Assembly: GCA_004794785.1 (NCBI GenBank)
Contig: SJOL01013156.1
Span: forward strand, 347,211-411,210
DNA from: Opisthorchis felineus
Taxonomy: Eukaryota; Platyhelminthes; Trematoda; Opisthorchiida; Opisthorchiidae
Length of the DNA: 64,000 nt
Reading direction: 5' to 3'
Shown here: positions 40,001 to 50,830 of the stretch, in pieces
Numbering within the stretch: position 1 is the stretch's first letter
Layout of the letters: each line of letters opens with the position of its first letter
Program-made: the position numbers and the translations under genes
Notes under the pieces: model-generated
The model's database searches: none
What the model saw: only the letters and a program-made list of their open reading frames with translations
What the model was told of the DNA's origin: nothing

Positions 40001-43000
40001 GATGTCAATCGTATAAAACCTATCCAACCTCCGAAAGTGCAGAACTAACAACTTAAGTCGTCGGTTGGGAAATCCTCAAGTTTTGAATTCCATTCCCACT
40101 GCAGTCCGATGGTAACAAGCCATTTTTGTATTCCATAGGAACGACTGGTACGCAGGTGCTTGAACCGCTTGATTAAAACAACACACAGAAGATAGACGTT
40201 AGCGGGGAGAATTGCTGTCGAATTCGTGTGAACGTCAGCGTCACACCTTCCAGTCTTTGTGGTACTTTCTACACAAGGCTGGCATATGGATGCCTGTTCC
40301 CCGAGAACTTTCGCTAAGGGACAAACAACTGGAGCTTGGTGAATGAAAATATGATTGCAGTAACTCATTTTTTGTCATACTAACATCTGGGTGAGTGAAC
40401 CACAATACACGGCTCCAAAAACACCCACCTGTTCCGCAAAAAATAATGTCTGCTTATGGCGACAATCCGGTCCAGCAGGGATGAGGTGGATCCCAAGACA
40501 CTTTGAATGGCTCCATCGTCCGCTTTTTTCCGATGAAGTAGATATTCCACGGATGCCACTTTAGACGTACCGTAAACCGAGTCGTCGTACGGGATCTGGG
40601 CACCTGCTGGTCCCATTGTAGATTGTTGGATGGCGGATGACGACATACCACTGCAAGTCTGGAGCGTTCCCCATTCTGTGAAAAGTGCCAAACGATCCTG
40701 TGTTATGGATGCCGAAGGCAGGCGCTGGGTAGCCGTTACTGTAGGGTCTGACCGGTCACCAGGACCGGTGGTTGACCGATGAACAAGATTATGGGTTGAC
40801 CAAGCTGCAGTCGCAGGGCCAGCAAAGCCAGCAACACTGGCAACCGCTATAGAGAAGGTAGAAACATCGGAACCAGAAGGATTGAAGTGCGAAGCAGGTA
40901 ACGCGTGGGCTCCGGCAGCTCGATTTCTCGCCGGGATCTGGACAGCTCCACAGGCAGGGGTTGGTAGACTGGCTAGGTTGGGCCAAACTACACGGTGCTG
41001 TGCCGACAGAAGACGGTTCAGCTGTAAGCTTAACGTCAGGGCTACGTGAACGCGATTGTTGCCATCTGACTTTGCGGATGACGTGGTTTTGGTAGCCAAC
41101 AGTGGCTTTGAATCCTCCAGTTCAATTTCGAGTACATCATGTGCCGGTGGTTTTGTCTCAAGACTGATAGTCAGTTGGACGCCGGGGAGAAGATTCGCAA
41201 TGATTTTATCCTAAGAAAAGAGTGAACATCACGAAAGCCCGAGAATATTGGGGAGAATGAGACTTTACCTGTTGTCTTGAGAACCAAAAAGGTGGTGTAA
41301 CCATGAACAAATTAGAATTCTATGAATGTTGCTCAACATAGCAAGTATACTCAGCGTTTGATGCGTGACAAAATGCAATCACTAGGCTGACCGGAAACGT
41401 AGTAATAGACCAAGGTGTGTGATTAAAAGTTTGGGAAATCAAGCTCTTTATGCGGAAACTGGATTCAACCAACTCAAAGAGTACGTCGATGAGCGTTACA
41501 TAATAGCATTCAAGAAAAGAAGGTTAGGGAAACTAATCCGATTTGCCTTCCCAATCAGCTTTTGTTCACCTAGAACTTCTCTGGACGTTCAACCCGAGGA
41601 CTCCGCAAGTAAACACGTAACCAAAAGGTACATGACACCATTAGCACAAAGATTAAAAAACCCTGTCTGGGGGGGAGGCTCAGTGCTCCCCTCGAGTCTT
41701 CTCAAGCGATCGCTCAATAAAACAAAACGAAAAGCCTTCCCAATAAAAATAGAACAGAACGCTGTGCAGCTGGTGTTTGAAGTGTTGGCAGAGTTGGAAA
41801 GTCGGTGTCAAACGTTTCGTCACCACTGAGGTGACATCACAGCGCACACTGAGAATGAACACTTAAATTGTAAGGTCGGAAGTGAACATTCAGAACAGTA
41901 ATCTGGCATCCGGGTCTCTTTCAGAGTGCTTCGAAAAGAACAGCTACTCACACAGCTTTTGCCAAAGAGGTTCTATTGATCACGTCCTCATTGCGTGATG
42001 GAAGGTGCAAAGCCAGTGCCGGTAGTCTGTCTAAAGGAACTAACTGCCCATTCGTTAGAAATCATTCAGAAATAATATACGAGGTCATTGGTTTTCGATG
42101 TGATTAGATGACTCTACCTGCATCGGTATGGCGACTGGATTGGAGTAATTTGGATTAATCGACGGACGCAGGAACTAGAGGGAAGGTCACCGCGCCCGCT
42201 CAGGGGGCTGCAAGCTTCATACTTCACACACATTGGAAAACCTTACTTCGAACTTCGAGGTTTCTGTCTATATAAAAGGATGCACAAGAGTTTTCTGTGG
42301 ACTCATAAGCCATACGTCATGAATCACGACTCTGCAGTGTGCATGTGCAAATAAACAATACTAAACAACCAAACCAAAAAAATCAATCAATCGGCTGCAG
42401 TACAGTTTCAGTGAAGAGACGCCGTGCAACCCATAAGAAGTAGGATAACTCGTGTGTATTTACCTCCAAATACAAAACTAACACACTTCTCGATGGAGAA
42501 AAGGTGGAACCACAGACGACTTGGATACCGAGACACCGGAGTTCCTTTTGGTTTCATAGCGTTTTGGAAACAAAAATAAAGTCGGAAGGGGGCGTGGAAA
42601 CTTCAGTCAGATGTCAATTTCGGCGGACGGCTCCTCGAGAGCTCGTCGTGCACTCCCATCCTGCCAAGACGTTAAGAATTTGACCAAAAGGTATTCCATC
42701 TGTAATTGCAGTGTGTTCAGCAGAAATTACCGATCGGACGCATTAAGAGGAGAGAGAACACAAGGGCCTTCACAAATCTAGGCACGCAATGATGTGTAAG
42801 TATATGGCCTAACAACCCAGTCCTGATATGAATATCGACTGTTAATCACTGATCAGGGCTCCCCGCACGACTGAAAGATGTCCATAGAGAAATACCTTTA
42901 AACACTCATCCCAACAAGAAACATGAGGACACCCTAAGCTTCTGCGCCCACTTCGAACATTAGAAGTGGTGAATACAACACTACTCGAAGTGATCCTGCC

Positions 43001-46000
43001 TTCCGACAATAACGGCAGGAAACGAATCTGATATTTGTCTGCCTTACACGAGACGCTCTTCAGAAATGTTTACCAACTACGAATTTTAGCTACTCGTTAG
43101 TAGTAAATTTTGTTCAATAATCTTGGAGCGCGAAGAGGACAGCAGTCAACATGTAGAGTTGGGTGCCCTACCCAGGATCTACTCTACACAAATTGTTTGC
43201 ACGTGTGAAAAGAACACCAAAACAGGACAGCGCTTTTTATTCAGTGGACTAAATTTAGGGACAGGATTTTCAGCCCGAGTTTCCTTGTATGGCTTCGCGT
43301 AAAGCAAGGGAGGTTGTTCAAGATGCTCTCAACATGCTTTTATCTCCTCACGATCCTATTACAATAACAAAGAGCAAAAAAGAGTGCCTCATTGCAAAGA
43401 TCATTGTTTCCCTTTTCCCGAGAACCTGTATAAACGCAGACTATAGCTAAGGTCAGAATCTGAGTAGAAGACCGATAGGTTAGGACTCGTCAAGTGATTC
43501 ATAGCAAAACAGTACCTTATTGTCTTATATCAACTCAACCGTGCTACGCATGATGCAACACTGGATTTCACTCTGATCCCAAACTTTGGTTCTAACATTC
43601 ACTCCACAATGATTTTCGGGCGTTTCCTCTAGCTCAACTTTGGTAAGCTCGTTTTATTTTCTTCACTATTTACGTCTTTCGCCATTCCATAATCTTGTAA
43701 ATAGGTCCAACTTTTTAGGTTTTGCCAAACATTTATTGTCATAGGCGAATCCTTGGTAGATCAGCTGCGCACAAGTTTTAAGCTAACTCACAGTAGATAG
43801 GGATTCAGGGACTGTTGTCAACAATTCACACTGCAGAATAGGTGACGACGTTGGGTTTGCGCTGTGACATTCTTAATCAAGATAGGATACATACATTGGA
43901 AATAGGACATAATAAAATCGCGACAATAAAATTCGGCGATCAAAGGTCAATGTTACGGTTGGATGTTCCCGTACTCAAGCGGTAAGCAGTTTTTAGTAAA
44001 GGGGCTAGAGCGGAAACGGTGGGGTTACGTCATTTTCCACCCTGGAAACCAGTCAGAAGATGGTCTGAAATAATTTGGACAGTTGGCTTTGTCCGATCAA
44101 CACAACTGCCTCAAGGGGAGCAGGAAAATTGGTTATTTTATTATATTTTTGTATATTATATCATGTTACGTTACATTACATTATATTATATTTATGCTAT
44201 ATTCTATTACACCATACTTATATTATATTGCACTATATTATATTGTTATATTATGATTATATTGTGTAATAACCTTATCTACTACGTTATATTGTATTAT
44301 ATTATAGTTATATTATACCGCTATATCACATATTATATTATAATTGTATTATATTATATTATACTATATTGTGTATTATATTATACCATATTATATAAAC
44401 GTGACCTGACAAAGCAGCCAGCCTTTCAATTGTCGTTTGACTAGCGGATGTCCTGTAAAGGACATATGTATACGGGCTACGAAATGTGCTTTTCTTACTA
44501 ACACTCCATTAGTTAGATTACCTTTGAAAGGCAAGTGCAGGTGAAACAAAATCATTGGAAGGACTTGTGCGGCGGCCACACGGTTAGGTCTTCCTGGAAA
44601 AGCGTAACTCACGAAGGTTTGCTGGATGCTGCCACTTTGTTCAGGAGCTAAGATCGTCCAAACAAGTCAACTGCATAAAGTGGCACGCGGTGTCGTTCGA
44701 GTGTCGAAGTAGTTTATTTATTCGTTGTTATCGTTTGGAACCGCCAAAATGACTTCCGAATTTAATGCCATGGTAGAGGAAAAACGAGGGTTTCACTTGC
44801 CACTAACCGAGTTGCGTTTACTTTGTATTGATTTACAAAGCCATACCATAAAAGAGACTCAATGATGTATCTGCGTACACACAGATACTTGACGTGTACG
44901 GAACTCTGATACTCAAAGTGGTCACCTCATACAGTTTGGTCCTATTTTCCATTCGGCACGCGGAGTTACAGTAGGCCAACCCACAACTGGAAAGGCTTGA
45001 ACCCCATATCCTACGGCTCGGCGTCTCTTCGTCTTGTTCATGTACCACCAAATGTGCGTAGTGCGCTCGTAATGCGCAGGTTCACCAGTAAGCGGTAGAA
45101 AGGTAGCCTCTAGTGGCAGGAGAGTGACACCTGTATCACTGAACAATATCTAAAATCACGGTGCTAGGCACTCCACATACGTCTCGCAGATGACTTGGAG
45201 AGAAGGCTTAGGGACTTCCCTCGGGCAGTCAGCAATCACGGTTAAAACGTTGGAAATCTAAGCTTTCCATTGACCCAAAGAGAAATGACTTTTCGCGTAA
45301 GAAATTTCAGTGTAGAGTGTTCACTACAAACGGGCACTCAGGAGTACGGAAGCAAATTAGATCACATAAACACACTAAACAGACGGAATGTGTCATCATC
45401 ACTAAAAGAAGTGGTCTATTACCTGCGTAGCAAAACAACTTGAATCACACAAGCGACTTTTGGAACTAAAGGCCTCAAAGGAAAGTGTGTGAAGAATCTC
45501 TCGGCACGCCAACAGCCGTTGTGTTCTCACGAGTCGTTCACGTTGACTCAGATTTTCAGTTGACGAGCTACGTGTGGGGAATTCTGACGAAGTCCCGGAG
45601 TCTGCGTTGAAGACACAGTCCCATAAGTGAACAGGCCCGGAATCGGTGCCGGTCTCGTGTATTTCAACGGTAAGCAGGCCAGACCCAACAGTATTGTTAA
45701 GCAGGGCTTCGACAGACCGTGAAAAAACAACCTGAAAGGCAGAAATGGCATAGGGGCTAATGTTTCAAAGCAAACATAGTGAACTCTGCAGAAGGTGTCA
45801 CCACTTTGTCCGGGACCTGATCGATCATAAAAATTCACACTGGAGAATAAGCAGGGAGAGAAATATCTCAATAAGAGCCTGCTTACAAATTTTTAAGTCC
45901 ATCTTATAAACCTAGAAATGCTACAACAGAGTGAACATGCACACTGGTATACCTTGAAAGATGTCCATTCCTTTATATTGAGACGAATGGAAGTTTAGAC

Positions 46001-49000
46001 CATTGTGCCAGCATTCAAAACCACGTCCCGATTGTTGCGGAAGGCTTTTCGAGTCGGGGCTGGCTAGGTTTCAGGCGTATGCTGGACCTATACCACCAAT
46101 ATGTACGCCCAAAAAGTGCACCTACCATTGAGTTCAGTAACCTATCATAACCAGCTTACATTTACTAGGATTTCAGAAGACAAGCAAACTCAGGTCAAAT
46201 AAAATAATCTCCAAGAGAGGGGGAAGAAGCATCGCAGGGAAAGAGGGGTTTCGGTCATCGTTTGGAAGGATTGAGCGGTAGTTCTTCACCCGCAGGAAGG
46301 GCGGTGTGGACCCACATTTGCATTATCCTCTCTTGGTGGATTACTGCACCATAGAGGACATGAAGAGGAAAAGGGGGACATTGAAAGCAGCACTGTGCAC
46401 AAGTTAATTCTGGATATCGTAGGTGAGGTGGCTGAGGACGCAGACAAATTTTTGTTAGAACCAGGGGTTTTTAGTATAGGCCAGTGACTCCGCTACTGGG
46501 CAACGTCTGTGGGCCCTCCAGGAAGTAAAACGACGACAGGATAAATGCTAAACGTAACGCTTCCGATTATGATCAAGCTATTTTACTGATAAAATGGCTG
46601 CTGCAGTTGATAAAAGCCATATAAACACACCAAATGCGAGTACCACGTTATACTGTCGTGCAGTTGTAATACTATTTCAGTGCCTAATCACCATGCCACC
46701 CGAAGGAAACACGAGGGCTGAGATACTGTCAGGTTGCCCAAGCCTAGACAGGATCAGCCGAGATGGCAGAGTTGGACTCGAACCACTGATCTTCCGCACA
46801 GACTTATGCACATATGATGTTGCCAGAACCGATGCAAGATGAACAAGGTTGTCAGACCTAACGGATGCGCCTACAAGGAGAGTTATTAATGAAGTATGGG
46901 AAGGAGAAAGAAAGTGTATATGAAAGAGAAAGGGAAGTGTCAGTAGCAGCATGTTTTCCCTTAACCGCCCTGCTGTATGCAGTAATTAAGGTGACCTGAC
47001 TGATGACATCACGCGACGGCCGATGTGGCATGAGAGTATTTTTAGTTGTAGGTACCATGGTCGTACGTTGGCTGAGCTACTGTCAGGGCGCCCACACATA
47101 GACAAGAGTACGATTAGGGTCCTGGATCAAAAAAATTGGCTCAAAAGCCTGACCGTAAGGCAGCGGTTTTTGGCGGGAAATGCCAACGCGTTACCATCTT
47201 TAAAGAACAAGCCGCCATGCACGTTCCAACCCTCGACCTGGAGAGCCAGGAGACTGTGTTGGTTGGACCTCCAACCATTGACCAACCTGGTATGAGACTC
47301 TGCGAGTGACGAACGGACACCCCCCCCCACTACAGATCAATGGGATACGGAGGCACACAAACCGTCAGACCACGGTAAGGTTCAGTCTGTTCATGATGGC
47401 ACCTCTAACATTACGAACGAGTATTCCCCAATCCAGGTCTAATCATGTGATTGAAGCAAACAAGACTGTTCAGCTATCAACCGGAAGATGGCGTGTGTAT
47501 ACCGGCTTTGAAATCCGCGAGATGCTGCTTGATGAAAGAGCGAAAAAAAGCTTCTCGATTTTTCAGCATAGTGACCCTACTTGCAAAGAACACTCGAGTG
47601 TAACTTTCAAATCCCTTCACTACCTGCGAATGTGTATTTGTTGTATTATCTGGCCAGAATGAATGATAATCAAAAAAGGCAGAAGTATGGCTGTTGGTTT
47701 GTCCACTCAGCCGGACAATTTTAATGTAAAATGGTCACCATCAGCCTCGGTGACCCGTCGTTGTGTAGTGAAGTGGATGTCAGCTCAGCTAACGAACCAA
47801 TGGCCATCTATACAACCTGGGCCAGCAGCATTCTTTCACAGCAAAAAAGTATGACAGAGTCTACCATGAAAAACAATTTCAATTGTAAGGCAACTATAAC
47901 AATCGAATTGGCACACGTAATGATTCATTTCACTTTCCAGCTCTGATAACTTCAATCTACGTTTCAACTATGCAAAATGCCCCAGCAAACCCTGTCGCGA
48001 ATACGCCGCCGTATATCAGTATAGCATAGCGTAGTAGAGTGTAGTATAGTGCAATGTGGTACAATGTGGCCTGTATCAAGTACTACAGAAGTCAGGTGTG
48101 ACTGTCAGCCGGTAAATAAAGGTTATTACTGCAATTGTGATGTTTCCCTGTGGTGCAGACATTGAAGGTAAGGTTTCCCATATGATTTTATGGTCCGCTT
48201 CCTCAAAGATAAAGTGCCATGGAGAACATCGCGCCCGTGTTTGTTTCCCAGAACACCCTCAAGCTTGCGATTATTCACGTGAGGAGAGTAGTCACAGGGG
48301 AGAGTTTGTAAACGAAAGGCGAACCATGTTTCAATCCAACAACAACAGTTCGACAATGTCAAATTCGAATAATATGAGAGGGAAATCTGTGCGAAGCCTC
48401 GACAGAGAACAACGTTCCCCTGCTTATTTTCTCTCACAAGTTCGCCAAAGGCTTGGTTCAACGGATGAACCACATCTCATCATAATGAGCCCCGAGAAAA
48501 AGCCCGGTTGAAACTCTCTAGATCAAAGAATTGAACGGCCACAGAACTTACCTCCACGCCACCAGAAACTTCCATATCATTCGTGCAGTTGTTGTTCGAC
48601 TTTTGGAGAGCAACCATATCAGACTCACGCACTTCGAAATTACCAGATTCTCGAAAACGCGATCCGATGGCGCGCAAACTTACATCACCAATGATTGTGT
48701 TTTGATGCAGTTTAAGTCGCCACTCTTGTCTCAACTGCATCAAGGTTTTGTGAAACGATTCTAGTGTGGATGCCGTCTTACTTCGATCCGAAGAATTGTT
48801 TGCACTGCTCGTGGTGCGCGACCGAGCATCCGCTACTTCAGCATGTCTTCTCCGCAAGCGTTCTGTGCCTTTGAGTAGAATCTCTGAAGCGGCTGCAAGG
48901 GCCTAAACGAACTGACCGTCAAACACTCATGTGATCTGAAATACTAACCCGTTTTTTGCCGACAACCAAGATAGCAGGGTTTAAATCCGGTGGGTCTGTC

Positions 49001-49419
49001 GCAACAGGGAAAACAGACAAATACTTTTCCTCTTTGAGAACGGCAAGAATATCTACTAAGGCATTGATCTCAGTAAGTGCCATCCTACAGGAGTTAGCTG
49101 TTTTAAAAACAAAAAGCAACACACCTGGAGGTTTCACGAACGACGTTCCACATTTTGAGGGAACCACGAGCGGCGGACTTGCCACTGGACTCACTAACCT
49201 CGGATCGGCAGTTGCCATCGTAAGACTTCGTGAAGTCAATTCGATTCACAACCTTTTGGAAATGTTCTGCCGGAGTAGGTGGTCTGCGAAAGTTGTAGGC
49301 AGGACACAATAAGTTACTTACTTTTCCAAAAGTTCTCTTCCATCAAGCAATATTTCTTGAACATCATACTCTGGGAGTGCCTCTATTGGTATTGGTTGTT
49401 GCGGATAGGGGCCAGGCAT
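35974..49419 (-). CDS. MED17: Mediator complex subunit 17, whole gene (nine exons)
   Basis: MED17 is a core head-module subunit of the nuclear Mediator complex, which links transcription factors to RNA polymerase II. Nine exons joined through consistent GT-AG sites and matching phases give 846 residues plus stop, against 651 in human. Family blocks occur in the right order: an N-terminal stretch with [22 protein letters not shown] with [18 protein letters not shown] followed by [53 protein letters not shown], an HW block, ILGW with ASPSG, and a C-terminal [16 protein letters not shown] matching the human EVQW...FVYKME end. The first three introns are 38, 40 and 46 bases; the next five are 2820, 4212, 775, 1983 and 991. 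The extra length is mainly an Ala/Ser/Thr/Pro-rich insertion in exon 6. The start is the ATG at 49417-49419, the first in-frame ATG after an in-frame TGA upstream. No frameshift or stop is seen, so the gene is probably functional. Confidence 0.93.
37026..37067. repeat. (AT)21 microsatellite in MED17 intron 8
   Basis: An uninterrupted AT dinucleotide run of 42 bases, about 200 bases from exon 8. Confidence 0.98.
37263..37420 (-). CDS. MED17: MED17 exon 8 (residues 696-748)
   Basis: Acceptor CTCCTTTCACCAG, donor GAAC/GTAAGT, ending in phase 2. LITKILGW and KLFASPSG match human QLAKVMGW and ITVASPSG, with the usual spacing. A second in-frame acceptor 12 bases further in would shorten the exon by four residues. 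Confidence 0.88.
38271..38577 (+). repeat. Hammerhead-bearing repeat, fullest copy
   Basis: This unit contains, in order, a block with the palindrome CGATATCTCGAATATCG, a GAGAGATTCAGCTGAG...GAGTCTCTC inverted pair, a GTAGAACATAAGG block, the hammerhead ribozyme and a tail CAGCAACCTTATGAGTAGTA. Related copies lie at 3000-3240, 3879-4063, 19003-19143, 24861-25057 and 34475-34772. The arrangement resembles the terminal repeats of Penelope-like elements, which carry hammerheads. No coding region is attached to this copy. Confidence 0.75.
38491..38535 (+). ncRNA. Hammerhead ribozyme, apparently intact
   Basis: All core parts are present in order. Stem I strand GCCTGC is followed by core CTGATGA, then stem II GCCC/GGGC with an eight-base loop, then core GAAA, then CCGGTC holding a minimal stem III, then stem I partner GTGGGC. 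Stem I gives six pairs including two GU wobbles. Stem III is the self-complementary ACCGGT with no loop, as in minimal type I hammerheads known from Penelope-like elements, which are thought to work as dimers. Cleavage is predicted after GTC, between 38529 and 38530. It lies in MED17 intron 7 on the strand opposite to the gene. Confidence 0.82.
38893..39061. mobile_element. 169-base foldback element with perfect 53-base inverted repeats
   Basis: Positions 38893-38945 and 39009-39061 are perfect reverse complements. Inside sits a second perfect palindrome (CATCTTCAGTGCGC and its reverse, around 38944-38972). It sits in MED17 intron 7. Relatives sharing GGTGACGAAACGTTTGC lie at 21189-21279 and 41805-41825. 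It is too short to encode anything, so it is best read as a MITE-like or foldback element. Confidence 0.75.
39404..39653 (-). CDS. MED17: MED17 exon 7 (residues 612-695)
   Basis: The acceptor has a strong pyrimidine tract (TTTTCTTTTTACTTCCTATAG) and the donor is CAG/GTGCGT. One base completes the codon left by exon 6. The HWDGLN motif and the [14 protein letters not shown] stretch align with human HWSNIN and VLITSQGYEQICKS. It ends [11 protein letters not shown], equivalent to human ELQDFLLSQMSQHQ. Confidence 0.88.
40429..41210 (-). CDS. MED17: MED17 exon 6 (residues 352-612), with low-complexity insertion
   Basis: Acceptor CTTTTCTTAG, donor ACAG/GTGGGT, ending in phase 2. The exon opens with [18 protein letters not shown], equivalent to human NQIISQPFPSLQLSISL, then an [14 protein letters not shown] helix, equivalent to YVLEHNLHLLIREF. 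About 150 residues rich in Ala, Ser, Thr and Pro follow, with no counterpart in human. It closes on [18 protein letters not shown], equivalent to human EGLLEKIIKQAKHIFLRS. Confidence 0.92.
44128..44402. repeat. AT-rich TTATA-type tandem repeat in MED17 intron 5
   Basis: About 275 bases of imperfect TTATA/TATTA pentamers with scattered G and C. The Tyr/Ile-rich ORFs across it are products of this composition, not genes. Confidence 0.9.
45423..45731 (-). CDS. MED17: MED17 exon 5 (residues 249-351)
   Basis: Acceptor TTTCTGCCTTTCAG, donor CAG/GTAATA, exactly 103 codons, phase 0 on both sides. [18 protein letters not shown] corresponds to the human IPSDLEGSAYIKVSI segment and [18 protein letters not shown] to human AQNVLLCKEIFAQLSREA. 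Confidence 0.9.
46700..46865 (-). mobile_element. tRNA-derived SINE copy in MED17 intron 4
   Basis: The minus strand carries GGTTCGAGTCC (46774-46784), a clear B box, followed by CTAGGCTTGGGCAACCTGACAG, the same body as the 50455-50566 SINE. It is co-oriented with MED17. Confidence 0.6.
47045..47113 (-). mobile_element. SINE tail fragment in MED17 intron 4
   Basis: The minus strand reads CTTGTCTATGTGTGGGCGCC and CTGACAGTAGCTCAGCC, matching the 3' body of the nearby SINE. No A or B box is left. Confidence 0.5.
48552..48902 (-). CDS. MED17: MED17 exon 4 (residues 132-248)
   Basis: Acceptor TCGTTTAG after a 46-base intron, donor GAG/GTAAGT, exactly 117 codons. It contains [12 protein letters not shown] (human AQILLKGAERL) and LRQEWRLK with [14 protein letters not shown] and GNFEV (human LRQHWKLR, ILGDLSYRSAGSLF, GTFEV). 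This is the strongest family match in the gene. Confidence 0.95.
48949..49084 (-). CDS. MED17: MED17 exon 3 (residues 86-131)
   Basis: It starts after CCTGTAG following a 40-base intron and ends at CGG/GTTAGT in phase 0. It encodes [20 protein letters not shown] and a following [10 protein letters not shown] segment, matching the human ALTEMCVLYDVLSIVRDKK and DPVSQD region. Confidence 0.9.
49125..49283 (-). CDS. MED17: MED17 exon 2 (residues 33-85)
   Basis: The acceptor TTTCGCAG follows a 38-base intron and the donor is CCAG/GTGTGT. The exon carries the RIDFTK motif, equivalent to human RIDFSQ, and ends MWNVVRETS, equivalent to the human WDSVRNN stretch just before the ALTE block. A closer donor (GAG/GTTAGT at 49198) was considered, but it breaks the phase with exon 3 and loses this block. 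Confidence 0.85.
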
Positions 49420-49451
49420 GGTGAATTCCCGGGTTAAGTTGTAGCCGTAGT
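49322..49451 (-). CDS. MED17: MED17 exon 1 (5' UTR plus residues 1-32)
   Basis: The exon is bounded by an AG acceptor-like site upstream and a GTAAGT donor. The coding part begins at 49419 and reads [20 protein letters not shown], then a segment ending LLEK. The IPIEAL...VQEILLDG order matches the human ISIESA...VQEVGLDG N-terminus. The 32 bases upstream of the ATG are also open in this frame, so a short N-terminal extension is possible if an upstream exon exists. The exon ends in phase 2. Confidence 0.85.
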
Positions 49452-49466
49452 CTACAAGAAGAAAAA
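49452..49466 (-). promoter_or_regulatory. Splice acceptor before the MED17 start, possibly for a spliced leader
   Basis: The 15 bases TTTTTCTTCTTGTAG form a textbook acceptor 32 bases upstream of the MED17 ATG. The sequence just upstream is decayed LINE, so no nearby 5' exon is apparent. Flatworms use spliced-leader trans-splicing, so this may be a trans-splice site. It could equally be a cis site for a distant 5' UTR exon. Confidence 0.5.
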
Positions 49467-49499
49467 GTCACAATAAGATAATTAAATGGCTAGAAACGT

Positions 49500-50830
49500 T
49501 GCACGAAGTGATGCACCTACTGGTGTCAGTGTGGTTAACAACAAATACCAAGATCGACTGCGCAAATGGTCATTCCCAAGATCACCTTGCCTTGGCAGTC
49601 AAGCTGACGTCACGTCGGTGCCACAAAAGTCGGAGATTGACAAACCCTACCCTGGCCTTCCGGATTCGGAAAGTGACTTTGTCAGCGATTCCGCCAGTCC
49701 GCCGGAACTTATGCAGCTGCCCAGATAGACGAACTTATCTAACACATCGGTGGGTTAACCTACAACAATGAGGTTTGGGTCCGATCCCAACCTGTCTTGT
49801 AGTAACGCTTCACACTTTACAGGTACACAGTGCATACCGAACTGTGCAGTAGAATTTTTTAGGTTATTTAAAACAGTTTGTACTTCCAAAAGGTCTTATC
49901 TAAGGAGGGCAATATCACCGGCGTACTCAATGTCCGTGAGCGAACGATCCAGGGGTATTTCGATTCCCGAGGTGTTAGATGCAGGTAAAAAAGACTTATG
50001 CGGCATACTGATCAGGAAATTAAACAGAAAGGGCGACAGATGACACCCCTGGATGTGCCGAACTCAAGGGAGTTTAGTTTGAGGTACGCACGTACACATC
50101 GACGGGAGGAGTCGTAGTCCTTACAAGAGACAAGAATTTAGAAGGGACACCCTTCATCGCCAAACACTGCCGCAGTTTCTGACGATCAACGGAGTCAAAA
50201 GCAGATCTAACATCTGGAAAGATGAGCATTGTTGGTCACCGGAAGGAGTGGCGAAGTTAAACCACTTGACGCAAAACGAAGACATGATCGGTGCAACCCC
50301 GGCAAGGGCGAAACCCAGCTTGATTCTCAAGAATCTCACTATCCCGATAGTGGACCAACATCCATAGGATAATACCAGGGAGTATTTTGGAAGCTATGGC
50401 AACTGACGCCATGTTAACTTCCGCATGATGTTCTTGCACTCGTTTTGAATATGGGTTGCCCAAGCCTGGACAAGAGCACTCGAGATGCTGAGGCTGAAAT
50501 CGAAACACAGACCCTCTAGTTAGTACGTTCGCGCCCTAACCACTGAGCTGTCCCGAGCCCTGATGGTTTTTGAACGATGTTTCTGAACCCTTTTTGAACA
50601 TGAAAATCACCGTCAAGGCGCTCCATCCTATCGATATTCTTTTCGCACTCCAGATATTTTGAACTAAGGTCATCAGAATAGCCAGGAGGTACTCGTCACT
50701 TTCTTTGGAGAGTCCAGAATGCAAACTGAGTTCATCAGGTAAGTTCTTGTGCTGAAGAAATGAAGTTGAACGCTGGACTTCCGTTACCGAAGGGCGGACC
50801 GGTATCCACGTTCCACTCGGGTTCATTTGG
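49500..50830 (-). mobile_element. RTE-like LINE reverse transcriptase fragment with SINE insertion
   Basis: Reading from high to low coordinates there is WSALTVIFMFKKGSE near 50600, VAIASKILPGIILWML and ILENQAGFRPCRGCTDHVF near 50400-50260, AFDSVDRQKLRQCLAMKGVP near 50180, SLTDIEYAGDIALL near 49930 and KFVYLGSCISSGG near 49720, then C-terminal traces down to about 49500. Motif order fits the RTE/SR2-type LINEs of trematodes. The catalytic YADD reads YAGD and several frames are needed. Confidence 0.8.
50455..50566 (-). mobile_element. tRNA-derived SINE inside the LINE
   Basis: The minus strand reads GGACAGCTCAGTGGTTAGGG (A-box-like) and GTTTCGATTTC (B-box-like) at tRNA spacing. A SINE body with CCAGGCTTGGGCAACC follows. 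It splits the LINE between the NHRG-type and VAIASK segments, and short related runs (AACCATCAGGG and AACATCATGCGG) flank it as a likely imperfect target duplication. Confidence 0.7.

Noticed and set aside
40045..40368. 107-codon minus-strand ORF between MED17 exons 6 and 7, considered as an extra exon
   Set aside because: Exons 6 and 7 join directly with matching phase and continuous homology; adding this would break both.
44019..44444. 141-codon ORF rich in Tyr and Ile
   Set aside because: Produced by the TTATA tandem repeat in a MED17 intron.
49199..49283. Shorter version of MED17 exon 2 ending at GAG/GTTAGT
   Set aside because: The phase does not fit exon 3 and the conserved WNVVRE block would be lost.
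48956..49312. 118-codon plus-strand ORF
   Set aside because: Antisense shadow of MED17 exons 2 and 3.
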